A stretch of DNA of 64,000 nt from Pannonibacter indicus. Its GTDB lineage: Bacteria > Pseudomonadota > Alphaproteobacteria > Rhizobiales > Stappiaceae. A program made the translations under genes and the position numbers. The stretch is taken from NCBI RefSeq assembly GCF_001418225.1, contig NZ_LIPT01000013.1, positions 1-64,000 of the forward strand. Reading direction: 5' to 3'. Under the pieces are notes generated by a model. The model was not told the origin of the DNA. It ran no database searches and worked only from the letters and a program-made list of their open reading frames with translations. Position 1 is the stretch's first letter. Each line of letters begins with the position of its first letter. This document shows positions 39,956-50,222 of this stretch, one piece after another.

Positions 39956-41097
39956 CAGGACCGTCTGCGAAATCCGTGGAAGGACGCACCGAGGCCCTCG
40001 CCACCGATGGCCCGACCATTCTGGACTCCTTGCCACACCCCGTACTTCTGGTCGCTCCCGATGGAGTGATCGAGGCCGCCAACATGGCAGCCGAAATCTT
40101 CCTGCGCTCATCCGTCTCCTTCCTGCGGCGGCATACGATTGACTATTTCGTGCCCTTCGGCAGCCCGCTTCTGACCCTGATCGAGCAGGTGCGCGAGCGC
40201 GGGGCTCCGTTCAACGAATACAAGGTGGACATCGGTTCGCCGCGCATCGGCGCCGAACGGGTGGTGGACATTCACGCAGCCCCGGTGGTGGAGCGGCCCG
40301 GCGCGGTGGTGCTGATGTTCCAGGAAAGGGGCATGGCGGAAAAGATCGACCGCCAGCTGACCTCGCGCGGGGCGGCCCGCACCGTCACCGGCCTTGCCGC
40401 CATGCTGGCGCATGAGATCAAGAACCCGCTCTCCGGCATCCGGGGCGCTGCCCAGCTGCTGGAACAATCCGCCAGCGAGGATGACCGGGCGCTGACGCGT
40501 CTGATCATGGACGAGACCGACCGGATCGTGAAACTCGTCGACCGGATGGAAGTCTTCTCGGATGAACGGCCGATCGAGCGCGAGCCGGTCAATATCCACG
40601 TGGTGCTGGACCACGTGAAGCGGCTGGCGGACACGGGCTTCGGGCGCGGAAAGCGCATCATCGAGGAATATGACCCGTCGCTGCCGCCGGTCTATGCCAA
40701 CCGCGACCAGCTGGTTCAGGTGTTCCTCAATCTGGTGAAGAATGCCTGCGAAGCCATCGGCGATGATCCCGATGGCGAGATCCGCATCACCACCGCCTTC
40801 CGTCCCGGTGTGCGCCTTTCGGTGCCCGGCACCTCGGAAAAGGTCAGCCTGCCGCTGGAATTCTGCGTCAAGGACAACGGCCCCGGCGTGCCGGAAGACC
40901 TGATGCCGCATATTTTCGAGCCTTTCATCACCACCAAGACCAACGGCTCGGGCCTTGGCCTGGCGCTGGTCGCCAAGATGATCAGTGATCACGGCGGCTT
41001 CATCGAATGCGACAGCGCCCCCCGGCGCACCGTTTTCCGCATCCTGATGCCTGCCTTCACCGAACCTGAAACCTCCTCCAGCGACAGGACCGCCTGA
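39952..41097 (+). CDS. ntrB: Nitrogen sensor histidine kinase/phosphatase NtrB
   Basis: The gene encodes 381 residues of a soluble kinase with no membrane helix. A PAS domain (about 22-130) is followed by the H-box [19 protein letters not shown] with phospho-His154. N-box [17 protein letters not shown], and G-boxes [10 protein letters not shown] and [12 protein letters not shown] follow. It phosphorylates NtrC when nitrogen is short, under PII control. It overlaps dusB by four bases and precedes ntrC by two, so expression is coupled. Confidence 0.96.
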
Positions 41098-41099
41098 CC

Positions 41100-42539
41100 A
41101 TGCCGACCGGCACCATTCTTGTTGCAGACGACGATGCCGCCATCCGCACCGTGCTCAATCAGGCCCTGTCCCGGGCCGGCTACACCGTCCGCCTGACGTC
41201 CAACGCGGCCACCTTGTGGCGCTGGGTCAGTTCCGGTGACGGTGACCTTGTGGTCACCGATGTGGTGATGCCGGACGAGAACATCTTCGACGTTCTGCCG
41301 CGCATCAAGAAGCTGCGGCCTGACCTTCCGGTCATCGTCATGAGTGCGCAGAACACCTTCATGACGGCGATCCGCGCCTCGGAAAAGGGCGCTTACGAAT
41401 ATCTGCCCAAGCCCTTCGATCTCAAGGAACTGACCGGCATCATCGCCCGCGCCCTTGAGGAGCCCAAATCCCGCCGCCCTGCGGAAATGGACGACATGGG
41501 AGAAGCAATTCCTCTGGTCGGCCGCTCGCCTGCCATGCAGGAAATCTACCGGGTGCTGGCGCGCCTGATGCAGACCGACTTGACGGTCATGATCAACGGC
41601 GAAAGCGGCACCGGCAAGGAACTGGTGGCCCGCGCGCTGCATGACTACGGCAAGCGCCGCAATGGGCCCTTCGTGGCCATCAACATGGCCGCCATCCCGC
41701 GTGACCTGATCGAGGCGGAACTCTTCGGCCACGAGAAGGGTGCCTTCACCGGCGCGCAGGCCCGCTCGTCCGGGCGGTTCGAACAGGCCGACGGGGGAAC
41801 GCTGTTCCTGGACGAAATCGGCGACATGCCGATGGAAGCCCAGACCCGGCTTCTGCGCGTGCTGCAGCAGGGTGAATACACCACTGTCGGCGGGCGCACC
41901 CCCATCAAGACGGATGTGCGCATCGTCGCGGCCACCAACAAGGATCTGCGCCAGCTGATCAATCAGGGCCTGTTCCGCGAGGATCTGTTCTTCCGCCTCA
42001 ACGTGGTGCCCATCCGCCTCCCGCCGCTGCGCGAGCGCGTGGAGGATATTCCCGATCTCGTGCGCCACTTCTTTGCGCTGGCCGAGAAGGAAGGCCTTCC
42101 GGCCAAGCAAATCGACCAGGCGGCGATGAACCTGCTGCGCCGCTACCGCTGGCCGGGCAACGTGCGTGAGCTGGAGAACCTCGTCCGGCGTCTCGCCGCG
42201 CTCTATCCGCAGGATGTCATCGGCGAGGGGCTGATCGAGCAGGAGCTGAGCACGCCCGCCGTCACCAGCGCCATCGAGGAGCCCACCGGCGAAATCAATC
42301 TCGGTCAGGCGGTCGAGCGCTATCTCAACACCTATTTCGCCAATTTCGGCGATGCTCTGCCGCCTCCGGGCCTCTATCACCGCATCCTTCGGGAGGTGGA
42401 ATATCCGCTGATCAGCGCTGCCCTTGCCGCGACGCGGGGCAACCAGATCAAGGCGGCCGAACTGCTCGGCGTCAACCGCAACACCCTGCGCAAGAAGATC
42501 CGCGATCTCGACGTGCAGGTGATGCGCTCCAGCCGCTGA
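41100..42539 (+). CDS. ntrC: Nitrogen regulation response regulator NtrC
   Basis: The gene encodes 479 residues in three parts. These are a receiver domain (phospho-Asp54 in [10 protein letters not shown]), an AAA+ sigma-54 activation domain and a Fis-type helix-turn-helix ([20 protein letters not shown], near the end). Walker A is GESGTGKE (about 167-174). The sigma-54 contact loop is intact, [12 protein letters not shown]. It turns on nitrogen assimilation genes. A hairpin follows the stop. The usual next gene, ntrY, is displaced 5.4 kb downstream. Confidence 0.97.
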   Translation: MPTGTILVADDDAAIRTVLNQALSRAGYTVRLTSNAATLWRWVSSGDGDLVVTDVVMPDENIFDVLPRIKKLRPDLPVIVMSAQNTFMTAIRASEKGAYEYLPKPFDLKELTGIIARALEEPKSRRPAEMDDMGEAIPLVGRSPAMQEIYRVLARLMQTDLTVMINGESGTGKELVARALHDYGKRRNGPFVAINMAAIPRDLIEAELFGHEKGAFTGAQARSSGRFEQADGGTLFLDEIGDMPMEAQTRLLRVLQQGEYTTVGGRTPIKTDVRIVAATNKDLRQLINQGLFREDLFFRLNVVPIRLPPLRERVEDIPDLVRHFFALAEKEGLPAKQIDQAAMNLLRRYRWPGNVRELENLVRRLAALYPQDVIGEGLIEQELSTPAVTSAIEEPTGEINLGQAVERYLNTYFANFGDALPPPGLYHRILREVEYPLISAALAATRGNQIKAAELLGVNRNTLRKKIRDLDVQVMRSSR

Positions 42540-42561
42540 GGGGCTGGACAAGGGGACATGA

Positions 42562-42600
42562 AAGAAGGCCCGGATGCGTCAGGCATCCGGTTCTTCAATC
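42562..42600 (+). terminator. Rho-independent terminator after ntrC
   Basis: CCGGATGC (42570-42577) pairs with GCATCCGG (42583-42590). A flanking GAAG/CTTC pairing extends it beyond a 2-base bulge, and TTCTTC is at its 3' side. It lies 24 bp past the ntrC stop and ends the dusB-ntrB-ntrC transcript before the oppositely oriented exporter operon. Confidence 0.65.
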
Positions 42601-42622
42601 TTAGTGAAAAGCGTCTTCCTGC

Positions 42623-42771
42623 CTCTCCATCGTCATCCCGGACGCGCCCCGCGCGATCCGGGACCGGTGAGCCGGGATGAAAGCTGGTTGTCCCCTGAAC
42701 CACAGCCGATGGGCCTCGGCTCACCGGTCCCGGATCTCCGCTTCGCTTTCGTCCGGGATGACGATGGAGAG
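42623..42771. repeat. Inverted pair of a dispersed palindromic repeat (copies A and B)
   Basis: Copy A (42623-42673) starts CTCTCCATCGTCATCCCGGA and ends GATCCGGGACCGGTGAGCC. Copy B (42718-42771) is the same unit in reverse orientation, ending TCCGGGATGACGATGGAGAG. About 44 bp of unrelated sequence separates them. Each unit is itself partly palindromic (CCCGGA..TCCGGG). Two more copies of the same unit lie at 62549-62604 and 62928-62980. The pair sits between the ntrC terminator and the 3' end of the exporter operon. Confidence 0.85.
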
Positions 42772-42806
42772 GGCGTGCACAGCGAGGGCTGCGTTCCTGC
42801 AGTCCC

Positions 42807-43934
42807 TCAATGCGCGGCCGCAATCGATTTGCGGAAGCGGATGGCGGCGAGGGTGAAGAGGAGGAGGCCGACGAGGGTCATGGCCACAAATTTCGGCCAG
42901 ACGATCCAGAAATCCGCGCCCCGGTAGAGCACCGCCTGCGTCATGCTGACGAACTGGGTGGAGGGCACCGCGCTCATCAGCGTGCGCAGCATCAGCGGCT
43001 GGCTCTCGATCGGGGTTTCGCCGCCGGACAAGAGGTTCATCGGCAGGATGGTGAGGATGAACAGCAGCCCGAACTGCGGCATCGACCGGGCGATGGTGCC
43101 GAGCAGGATCCCCAGAGCCGAGGCAAAGAAAAGATAAAGGGCGGTGCCGCTCAGGAACAGGGCGACGGAACCGGCGACCGGTACGCCCAGAAGCTGCTCG
43201 ATGACGATCTTCAGAGACAGTCCGGCCACCACGAGAATGACGAGGCCATTGGCCCACACCTTGGCCATCATGATCTCGAAGGGCGTCAGCGGCATGGAGA
43301 GCAGATGCTCCAGCGTTCCATGCTCGCGCTCGCGCATCACCGCGGCCCCGGTCAAAACCACGGTCAGCATGGTGATGTTGTTGATGATCTCCATGATGGC
43401 CGAGAACCAGGAGCTGGTGAGGTTCGGATTGAAGGCATAGCGGATGATGAGATCAACCGGCATTGCCGCCGCCGCAATGCCCCGGCCGTGCTGATAGCGG
43501 GCGATTTCCTGGGCGAAGGCCTGGGCGATGTGATTGGCGCCCGTTCCGGCCTGCATCATGGCTGTGGCATCGATGTTGAGCAGGATCTTCGGAGTGTTGC
43601 CGCGCACCACATCCGCCTCGAACCGCTCCGGAATGACCAGCACGAAGGAATAGGCCTGCGTGTCGAGGCCACGGTCGATCCCGGCGAAGCTGATCAGATC
43701 CGGCTTGCGGAATTCGGGCAGCCGCAGGGTATCGATGAGCCGCCGGGACAGGGGCGAGCGGTCCTCATCGACCACGGCAACGGCCACGTTGTTGAGGTCT
43801 GAGCGCATGCCGTCGGCCGCCATATAGACCCCGGCGCTGAAGGCCCAGAGAATGAGGAGCAGCAGCACTGGATCGCGCCGCAGGCTCTGCAGTTCCTTCA
43901 ACCCGAGCCGGAAGATGCTGGCCAGCCTGTCCAT
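42807..43934 (-). CDS. ABC-2 type exporter permease (YhhJ-like)
   Basis: The gene encodes 375 residues. One N-terminal helix (about 25-45) is followed by a large periplasmic domain and five C-terminal helices with SMPLTPFEIMMAKVWAN, the ABC2_membrane_3 (YhgE/Pip-like) layout. GGAG seven bases before the ATG at 43934 decides the start. It begins one base after the ATPase gene stop and is the last gene of the HlyD-RbbA-permease operon. That set is organised like yhiI-rbbA-yhhJ of E. coli. The transported substrate is unknown. Confidence 0.9.
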   Translation of the reverse strand: MDRLASIFRLGLKELQSLRRDPVLLLLILWAFSAGVYMAADGMRSDLNNVAVAVVDEDRSPLSRRLIDTLRLPEFRKPDLISFAGIDRGLDTQAYSFVLVIPERFEADVVRGNTPKILLNIDATAMMQAGTGANHIAQAFAQEIARYQHGRGIAAAAMPVDLIIRYAFNPNLTSSWFSAIMEIINNITMLTVVLTGAAVMREREHGTLEHLLSMPLTPFEIMMAKVWANGLVILVVAGLSLKIVIEQLLGVPVAGSVALFLSGTALYLFFASALGILLGTIARSMPQFGLLFILTILPMNLLSGGETPIESQPLMLRTLMSAVPSTQFVSMTQAVLYRGADFWIVWPKFVAMTLVGLLLFTLAAIRFRKSIAAAH

Positions 43935-43935
43935 C

Positions 43936-46701
43936 TCAGCGCTCCTGCCGGGGGAGAAGCAGGGCGCAGGCGGCAAGCACCAGCGGCGCAACCGGGGCCA
44001 AGCTCCAAAAATTCGCCGAGAGATCCGCAAAGCCCAGCCCCTTGGTGAAGGTGCCGACGCTAATGGTCATGAAATGGGTGGTCGGATAGAGCGAGCCGAT
44101 CACCGCACCAGCGCCTGTCAGCGAGGAGACCGGCTGCAGCATGCCGGAGAATTGCACAGCGGGCAGAACCGTGCCGATGGCCGTGCCGAAGATCGCGGCC
44201 ACCTGCGTCGAGGTGAAGGTGGAGAACAGCAGGCCGATGGCGGTGGTGGCACAGACATAGAGCAGGGCGCCTGCCGTGAGCGTCAGCAGGCTGCCTTTCA
44301 CCGGCACACCGAAGACAACTGTCGCCATCAGCATCATCAGCGTGAAATTGACCATGGCAATGGCCACATAGGGAAGCTGCTTGCCCATCAGGAACTCAAG
44401 CGGCGTCACCGGCGTCACATAGAGATTGGTGATCGAGCCCAGCTCCTTTTCCCGCACCACCGAAACGGCGGTCAGGATCGCCGGGATGAATACCAGCAGC
44501 AGCGCCATCACCGAAGGGGCGATGGCATTGATGCTCTTGAAGTCCTGATTGTAACGGAAGCGCGGTTCAATGCTGGCAGCGGCAAAGACCGGGGTCTCGC
44601 CAAAGCGCTGGCGGTATTGCCCGGCGATGTAGGACTGATGCAGCCCCGTGACATAGCCTGCAATCGTATTGGCCCGGAACGGCATGGAGCCGTCGATGGT
44701 GGCGGCAATCTGCGGTGTCTCGCCGCGCAGCAGCGCCTTGCCGAAGCCTGGCGGAATTTCGACGGCGAGTGAAATATCGCCGCTGCGCATCCGCATCAGG
44801 ATATCCGCTTCGCTGGTGAGCGGTGCCTGTTCCTTGAAGTAGCGCGACCCGGACATGCTTTCGGCATATTGCCTGCTTTCAAGGGTCCGGTCATGGTCCA
44901 GCACCGCATAGGTGAGATCGTCCACGTCAGTGGTGATGCCGTAACCGAAGACCAGCATCAGCAGCATGGTGCCCGCCAGCGCCACGGCAAGACGCACCGG
45001 ATCGCGCCGCAGCTCCTTGGCCTCGCGCAGGGAATAGGCCATGAGGCGGCGCTTCGACAGGCAGCCCTGCCGCCGCTTCTGTGGCTTGCCGGGCGGCTCG
45101 ATTGCCGCAGCCAGCGGAGCCTGCGCCTCTGTTGCCGGCTGCGCGGCAGCGGATGCGCCCTCAAGCGCGCTTATGAAGGCCTCTTCCAGTGTTGCAGCGC
45201 CGTAGCTGCGCACCAGCTCGTCCGGCGCGCCGCAGGCCAGCACCTTGCCCGCATGCATCAGGGAAATGCGGTCGCAGCGCTCGCCTTCATTCATGAAATG
45301 GGTGCTGAGGAAGATCGTCACCCGGTCTTTGCGGGCCAGATCGATCAAGAGGCTCCAGAACTCGTCCCGGGCAACCGGATCAACGCCGGAAGTCGGCTCA
45401 TCGAGAATGAGCACATCGGGCCGGTGGACGATGGCAACGGCAAGAGACAGGCGCTGGCGCACGCCAAGGGGCAGGGCGCCGGGCAGGGCATCGGCATGAT
45501 CCGTCAGGCGGAAGGTCTGCAGCAGTTCATCGACGCGGCCAGGGATTTCCGCTGCCGGCATATGGAAGAGCTGAGCATGCAGCGTCAGGTTCTGGCGCAC
45601 CGTCAGCTCGCCATAAAGCGAGAAGGCCTGCGACATGTAGCCAACGCGCTTGCGGCTGTTCAGGTTGCGCGCATCAATCTCCTCGCCGAAGAGCCAGGCC
45701 TTGCCTTCGCTGGGCGGCAGCAGACCGGTCAGCATCTTCATGGTGGTGGACTTGCCGCAGCCGTTGGACCCGAGAAAGCCGAAGATTTCGCCGCGCCGGA
45801 TCTCGAAACTGACGTGATCAACGGCGGTAAAACTGCCGAAGCGCTGCACCAGATCCTGCGCGACGATGGCCGGACCCTCGCCATTGCCTTCATAAGGCGG
45901 CACGGTGAGGCTCTGGTGCGGCTGGCTCCTGTATTCCGGCAGCAGGTTGACGAAAGCGGCCTCCAGCGTTGCGGCCTGTCCTTTTTCCTTCAGGTCCGCT
46001 GCGCTGCCTTCCGCCAGTATTTTGCCGCCATGCATGGCCACCAGATGGCCGAAACGTTCCGCCTCGTCCATATAGGCGGTGGCCACCACCACGGTCATGC
46101 CGGGGCGCGATGTGCGGATGGTGTCGATCAGCGTCCAGAACTGGCGGCGGGACAGGGGATCAACGCCCGTGGTCGGCTCATCCAGAATGAGCAGGTCCGG
46201 ATCGTGAATGAGCGAGCAGCACAGCCCGAGTTTCTGCTTCATGCCGCCGGAGAGTTTCCCCGCCGGGCGGTCAAGGAAGGGATCAAGGCCGGTCGCAACG
46301 GTCAGCTCCGCAATGCGGCGCTGGCGTTCCCGCCCGTCCTGACCAAAGAGGCGGCCGAAGAACTCCAGGTTCTCCGCAACCGTCAGGTCCATATAGAGGT
46401 TCTTGCCAAGTCCCTGCGGCATGTAGGCGATGCGCGGCAGCACGGCGCGGCGGTGGCGGGCATTCGCCATGTCGCCGCCGAGCGCCTCCACCGTGCCCGT
46501 CTGGATCTTGCGGGCGCCGGACAGCAGGGCCAAGAGGGTGGACTTGCCAACGCCGTCCGGCCCGATGATGCCGATCATGCCGCCTGCGGGCAGGGCGAGC
46601 GTTACTCCGTCAAGTGCCCGTGTCTTGCCGTAGAGATGCGATACGCCGGTCAGACGTGCCACGGTGGAAACGGGCGGAGCCTGCAAGGGGGGCTGTGTCA
46701 T
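43936..46701 (-). CDS. RbbA-like fusion of two ABC ATPase domains and an ABC-2 membrane domain
   Basis: The gene encodes 921 residues. ATPase domain 1 has GPDGVGKST (about 47-55) and [13 protein letters not shown]. ATPase domain 2 has GSNGCGKST (about 310-318) but a degenerate signature, [12 protein letters not shown]. Both have LDEPT-GVD Walker B motifs. From about residue 552 a membrane domain follows with a periplasmic loop and five C-terminal helices. The layout matches E. coli RbbA/YhiH, named for ribosome-associated ATPase activity. Here the HlyD and permease neighbours argue for an exporter. Confidence 0.92.
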   Translation of the reverse strand: MTQPPLQAPPVSTVARLTGVSHLYGKTRALDGVTLALPAGGMIGIIGPDGVGKSTLLALLSGARKIQTGTVEALGGDMANARHRRAVLPRIAYMPQGLGKNLYMDLTVAENLEFFGRLFGQDGRERQRRIAELTVATGLDPFLDRPAGKLSGGMKQKLGLCCSLIHDPDLLILDEPTTGVDPLSRRQFWTLIDTIRTSRPGMTVVVATAYMDEAERFGHLVAMHGGKILAEGSAADLKEKGQAATLEAAFVNLLPEYRSQPHQSLTVPPYEGNGEGPAIVAQDLVQRFGSFTAVDHVSFEIRRGEIFGFLGSNGCGKSTTMKMLTGLLPPSEGKAWLFGEEIDARNLNSRKRVGYMSQAFSLYGELTVRQNLTLHAQLFHMPAAEIPGRVDELLQTFRLTDHADALPGALPLGVRQRLSLAVAIVHRPDVLILDEPTSGVDPVARDEFWSLLIDLARKDRVTIFLSTHFMNEGERCDRISLMHAGKVLACGAPDELVRSYGAATLEEAFISALEGASAAAQPATEAQAPLAAAIEPPGKPQKRRQGCLSKRRLMAYSLREAKELRRDPVRLAVALAGTMLLMLVFGYGITTDVDDLTYAVLDHDRTLESRQYAESMSGSRYFKEQAPLTSEADILMRMRSGDISLAVEIPPGFGKALLRGETPQIAATIDGSMPFRANTIAGYVTGLHQSYIAGQYRQRFGETPVFAAASIEPRFRYNQDFKSINAIAPSVMALLLVFIPAILTAVSVVREKELGSITNLYVTPVTPLEFLMGKQLPYVAIAMVNFTLMMLMATVVFGVPVKGSLLTLTAGALLYVCATTAIGLLFSTFTSTQVAAIFGTAIGTVLPAVQFSGMLQPVSSLTGAGAVIGSLYPTTHFMTISVGTFTKGLGFADLSANFWSLAPVAPLVLAACALLLPRQER

Positions 46702-46708
46702 GAGCGCC

Positions 46709-47692
46709 TCACCGGGGGGCCGGCAGACGCACCGCCAGGGAATCCGGCCATGCCACGGGCGGCGCCATCATCACATAGGCCTCTCCGGGCAAGCCGGTGC
46801 GAACCATCTCCAGATATTCGGTGAGCAGCGCCGGATCGATGCGCAGCTTGACACGGAACATCAGCTTGTCCCGTTCGGAGCGGGTCTCCACCTCGCGCGG
46901 GGTGAACTGGGCATCGGCGGCGACAAAGGAGACACTGGCCGGAATCACAAGATCGGGAGCCGCATCCAGCACGATCCGCGCCTCGGCATTGATGAAGACG
47001 CGGCCGACACTGGTGGTCGGCAGATAGACGGTCATATAGACGTCGGTGAGATTGAGCAGCGTCAGCACACGGCCGCCGGCTGCCACCACTTCGCCGGGCT
47101 CGGCCAGCCGGTACTGCACGCGGCCGGTGATCGGCGCGGTCAGCACACTGTCTCGGATCAGGGATTCGATCCGGGCCACCTCGGCCTGCGCTGCCGTCAC
47201 TGTATTACGGGCATTGGCGAGCTGTGCCCGGGCTGCTCTGAGTGCGGCTTCGGCGGTTTCGCGGGCGGTCTGGCGCTGATCCAGCTCCTGCTGCGAGACA
47301 TGGCCGTTTTCCCGCAGGGTTATCGCGCGCTGAAGGGACTGATCCGCCAGCTTCAGTTCGCTTTCACGCTGTGCAATCAGCGCCTCTGCCGTATTGGCCG
47401 CATCCTCGGCGGCGCTGACCTGGGCCACGGCGCCAGCCTTGCGGGCATCCAGCTCATCCGTGTCAATCCGGGCGAGAACCGTGCCAGCTTGCACCAGATC
47501 ACCTTCCCGGACAGTCACTTCCAGCACCCGCCCGCCGGTCTTGGCGGCGATCTGAACGGTTTCGGCTTCGATGCGGCCATTCGCCGTAGCGATTTCCGGC
47601 GGAAGTGTGGGCCGCGTTGCAAACCAGGCAAAGACCGCCCCTGCAATGACGGCAACAACCGTTGCAACGATCAAAAGGATTTTCTTCGTCAT
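46709..47692 (-). CDS. HlyD-family periplasmic adaptor (membrane fusion protein)
   Basis: The gene encodes 327 residues. One N-terminal membrane anchor (about 5-25) is followed by a lipoyl-like half ([20 protein letters not shown]), a long coiled-coil hairpin (about 85-175) and the second lipoyl half ([18 protein letters not shown]). A beta-barrel end completes it. It should link the inner-membrane RbbA/permease exporter to the periplasm or an outer-membrane channel. First gene of the operon, 7 bp before the ATPase gene, and divergent from ntrY. Confidence 0.92.
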   Translation of the reverse strand: MTKKILLIVATVVAVIAGAVFAWFATRPTLPPEIATANGRIEAETVQIAAKTGGRVLEVTVREGDLVQAGTVLARIDTDELDARKAGAVAQVSAAEDAANTAEALIAQRESELKLADQSLQRAITLRENGHVSQQELDQRQTARETAEAALRAARAQLANARNTVTAAQAEVARIESLIRDSVLTAPITGRVQYRLAEPGEVVAAGGRVLTLLNLTDVYMTVYLPTTSVGRVFINAEARIVLDAAPDLVIPASVSFVAADAQFTPREVETRSERDKLMFRVKLRIDPALLTEYLEMVRTGLPGEAYVMMAPPVAWPDSLAVRLPAPR

Positions 47693-47939
47693 CTTTGCTT
47701 CAGCCCCGATGAAAGCAGATCACCGTTCAGCGAATTATTGCAGCTTCACGTCCGTCCAGCTGATTTATGGGCACGCCCCCAATGCATATGCAACGGCGAA
47801 GAAGTCCGTAGTGACGCGGACTCCGGAGAGAGCTGGCCGCATTCTTGTCGCATTTGGGCAACAGTGTGTGGTAACAAAGCCGCGCATTTGTGCCGGCGTT
47901 GCATTTCTGATTCTTCCCTCTGCATTGCCTTGAGGACTG

Positions 47940-50222
47940 ATGATACTGGAACGTGACCCGCCCGCGGATTTGGACCAGGGGTCGCGCGGACGCGCTGGCC
48001 GCCGGGCCGGGCTGGCCGTGATGCTGGCTGCCCTCCTGGCGATTTCCGTGACCTTTGCCGTCCTGACGGGTCTGACCCCGATTGCGCCGACGCCGGAAGT
48101 CGTCTGGGTCGCGATGATGGTCAATGGCGGGCTTGGCGCCGCTCTGGTCGGCATGATCGGCCGGGAAATCTTCAAGCTGATGCAGGCGCGGCGAAGGGGC
48201 AGGGCGGCCGCGCGGCTTCATGTGCGCATTGTCGCCATGTTCTCTCTGATTGCCGCCGTTCCCGCCATCCTGATGGCGATCGTTGCGGCAATTACGCTGG
48301 ATCAGGGCCTTGACCGCTGGTTCGAGCAGCGCACCCGCCAGATCATCGACAATGCCCTGACTGTGGCGCAGGCCTACCTGCAGGAACATGCCCGCGTGCT
48401 GCGCGGCGATCTGATCGCCATGTCGCAGGATGTCGATCAGGCCAAGGCCGTCTATGAGTTCGAGCCCACGCGCTTTGATGCCTTCTTCGCCGGTCAGGCG
48501 CAACTGCGCGGCATCGTGGCGGCGTTCCTGCTGAAGGCAGACGGCACAGTCGTCACCCGCGTCATTCTGGTGCCCGATGTCAACATTCTGCTGCCGCCGA
48601 ACGACGTCTATGCCAAGGCCGATCAGGGCGAGGCGGTGCTGATCGCGCCGGGCCGGTCCAATCTGGTCGGCGGCATCGTCAAACTGGATGCCTATGACGG
48701 CATGTATCTTTATGTCGCCCGGACGGTGGATCAGCGTGTGCTGGATTATCAGCGCCTCGCCGAAGAGGGGGCGAGTGAATACAGCCAGCTGGAGCGCAGC
48801 CGCTTTGGCGTGCAGATCGCCTTCGCGCTCGTCTATCTGGGCGTGGCGCTGGTGCTGCTGCTGTCCGCCATCTGGATCGGTTTCGGCTTCGCCAACCGGC
48901 TGGTCTCGCCCATCCGGCGGCTGATTTCGGCGGCGGATCAGGTTTCCAAAGGCAATCTCTATGTGGAAGTCATGACCGAGAAATCGGAAGGCGATCTCGC
49001 CAATCTCGGCACAACCTTCAACAACATGACCGGCCAGCTGCGCGGCCAGCGCGATGCACTGCTGGCGGCCAACGAGCAGATCGACCGCCGCCGACGCTTC
49101 ACCGAGGCAGTTCTCTCCGGCGTCACCACCGGTGTGATCGGCATCGATGATGACGGGGCTATCACGCTCGTCAACCGTTCGGCGCGGGATCTGCTGAGAG
49201 TGGAGGAGAGCGAAATCCTCGACCGTCCGCTTGCCGATGTCATTCCGGAACTGGAGGCCTTCGTCCGCGAGGCCCTGGCGAAGGAAAGCGACCGGATCAA
49301 GCAAACGCAGATTTCCCTGCGGATCGGCGGGCGCGAGCGGACGGTGAATGCGCGGATCACCACCGAACTCTCCACCCGGCGTGAGCATGGTTATGTGGTG
49401 ACGCTGGATGACATCACCGACCTTGTATCCGCGCAGCGCAATTCGGCCTGGGCGGATGTGGCAAGGCGTATCGCCCATGAGATCAAGAACCCGCTGACAC
49501 CGATCCAGCTGTCAGCCGAGCGCATCCGCCGCCGTTATGGCAAGAAGGTGGAAGACGACCGTTCGGTTTTCGACCAGTGCATCGACACGATCATCCGGCA
49601 GGTCGGCGATATCGGCCAGATGGTGGACGAGTTCTCCTCCTTTGCCCGCATGCGCAAGCCCGCCAAGTCCATGGCGGACCTGCGCAACACGGTGCGGGAA
49701 GCCGCTTTCATGCAGAGCGTCGGCAATCCGGAAATCGAGGTAAAGACCGAACTGCCGGAAGAGAGTATCGAAGCCTGTTTCGACAGCCGCCTGATCGGTC
49801 AGGCACTCACCAACGTGATCAAAAATGCCGCCGAGGCGATTTCCGGCCGCAGCGGAGACAATTTGCCCAAGGGCCGCATCCTCATCCGGCTGAGCCATGA
49901 AAACGGCAAGGCTTTGATTGACGTTATCGATAATGGCGTCGGCCTGCCGAAGCAGGAACGGCAGAAGCTGCTTGAGCCCTACATGACGACGCGCGAGAAA
50001 GGTACCGGCCTTGGCCTCGCCATCGTGCGCAAGATTATGGAAGACCACAATGGCAGCATCGAGCTGCTGGACGCGCCGGACCTTGGCCCGGACGAAACCG
50101 GCGCCATGGTGCGCCTCATCATCGGACAGCCCGCCACCGAAGACAGCACGGCGCAGGCCGGAAGAGCGCAGTCCGGATCCCAATCAGAGACCAGAGAACA
50201 AGTGACGAGCCATGGCCTATGA
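47940..50222 (+). CDS. ntrY: Membrane sensor histidine kinase NtrY
   Basis: The gene encodes 760 residues. Several N-terminal membrane helices (about 25-120), a periplasmic sensing region and another helix (about 292-315) lead into HAMP (VSPIRRLISAADQVSKGN), PAS (about 375-480) and kinase domains. The phospho-His513 lies in [22 protein letters not shown]-box and G-boxes are complete (DNGVGLPKQE, GTGLGLAIV). NtrY senses nitrogen or redox state and signals to NtrX. GAGGA lies just before the ATG. It overlaps ntrX by 11 bases. Confidence 0.96.
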   Translation: MILERDPPADLDQGSRGRAGRRAGLAVMLAALLAISVTFAVLTGLTPIAPTPEVVWVAMMVNGGLGAALVGMIGREIFKLMQARRRGRAAARLHVRIVAMFSLIAAVPAILMAIVAAITLDQGLDRWFEQRTRQIIDNALTVAQAYLQEHARVLRGDLIAMSQDVDQAKAVYEFEPTRFDAFFAGQAQLRGIVAAFLLKADGTVVTRVILVPDVNILLPPNDVYAKADQGEAVLIAPGRSNLVGGIVKLDAYDGMYLYVARTVDQRVLDYQRLAEEGASEYSQLERSRFGVQIAFALVYLGVALVLLLSAIWIGFGFANRLVSPIRRLISAADQVSKGNLYVEVMTEKSEGDLANLGTTFNNMTGQLRGQRDALLAANEQIDRRRRFTEAVLSGVTTGVIGIDDDGAITLVNRSARDLLRVEESEILDRPLADVIPELEAFVREALAKESDRIKQTQISLRIGGRERTVNARITTELSTRREHGYVVTLDDITDLVSAQRNSAWADVARRIAHEIKNPLTPIQLSAERIRRRYGKKVEDDRSVFDQCIDTIIRQVGDIGQMVDEFSSFARMRKPAKSMADLRNTVREAAFMQSVGNPEIEVKTELPEESIEACFDSRLIGQALTNVIKNAAEAISGRSGDNLPKGRILIRLSHENGKALIDVIDNGVGLPKQERQKLLEPYMTTREKGTGLGLAIVRKIMEDHNGSIELLDAPDLGPDETGAMVRLIIGQPATEDSTAQAGRAQSGSQSETREQVTSHGL

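Noticed and set aside
42623-42771. CRISPR array
   Set aside because: Only two units, in opposite orientation and with a single spacer. These are inverted palindromic repeats, and no cas gene is present.
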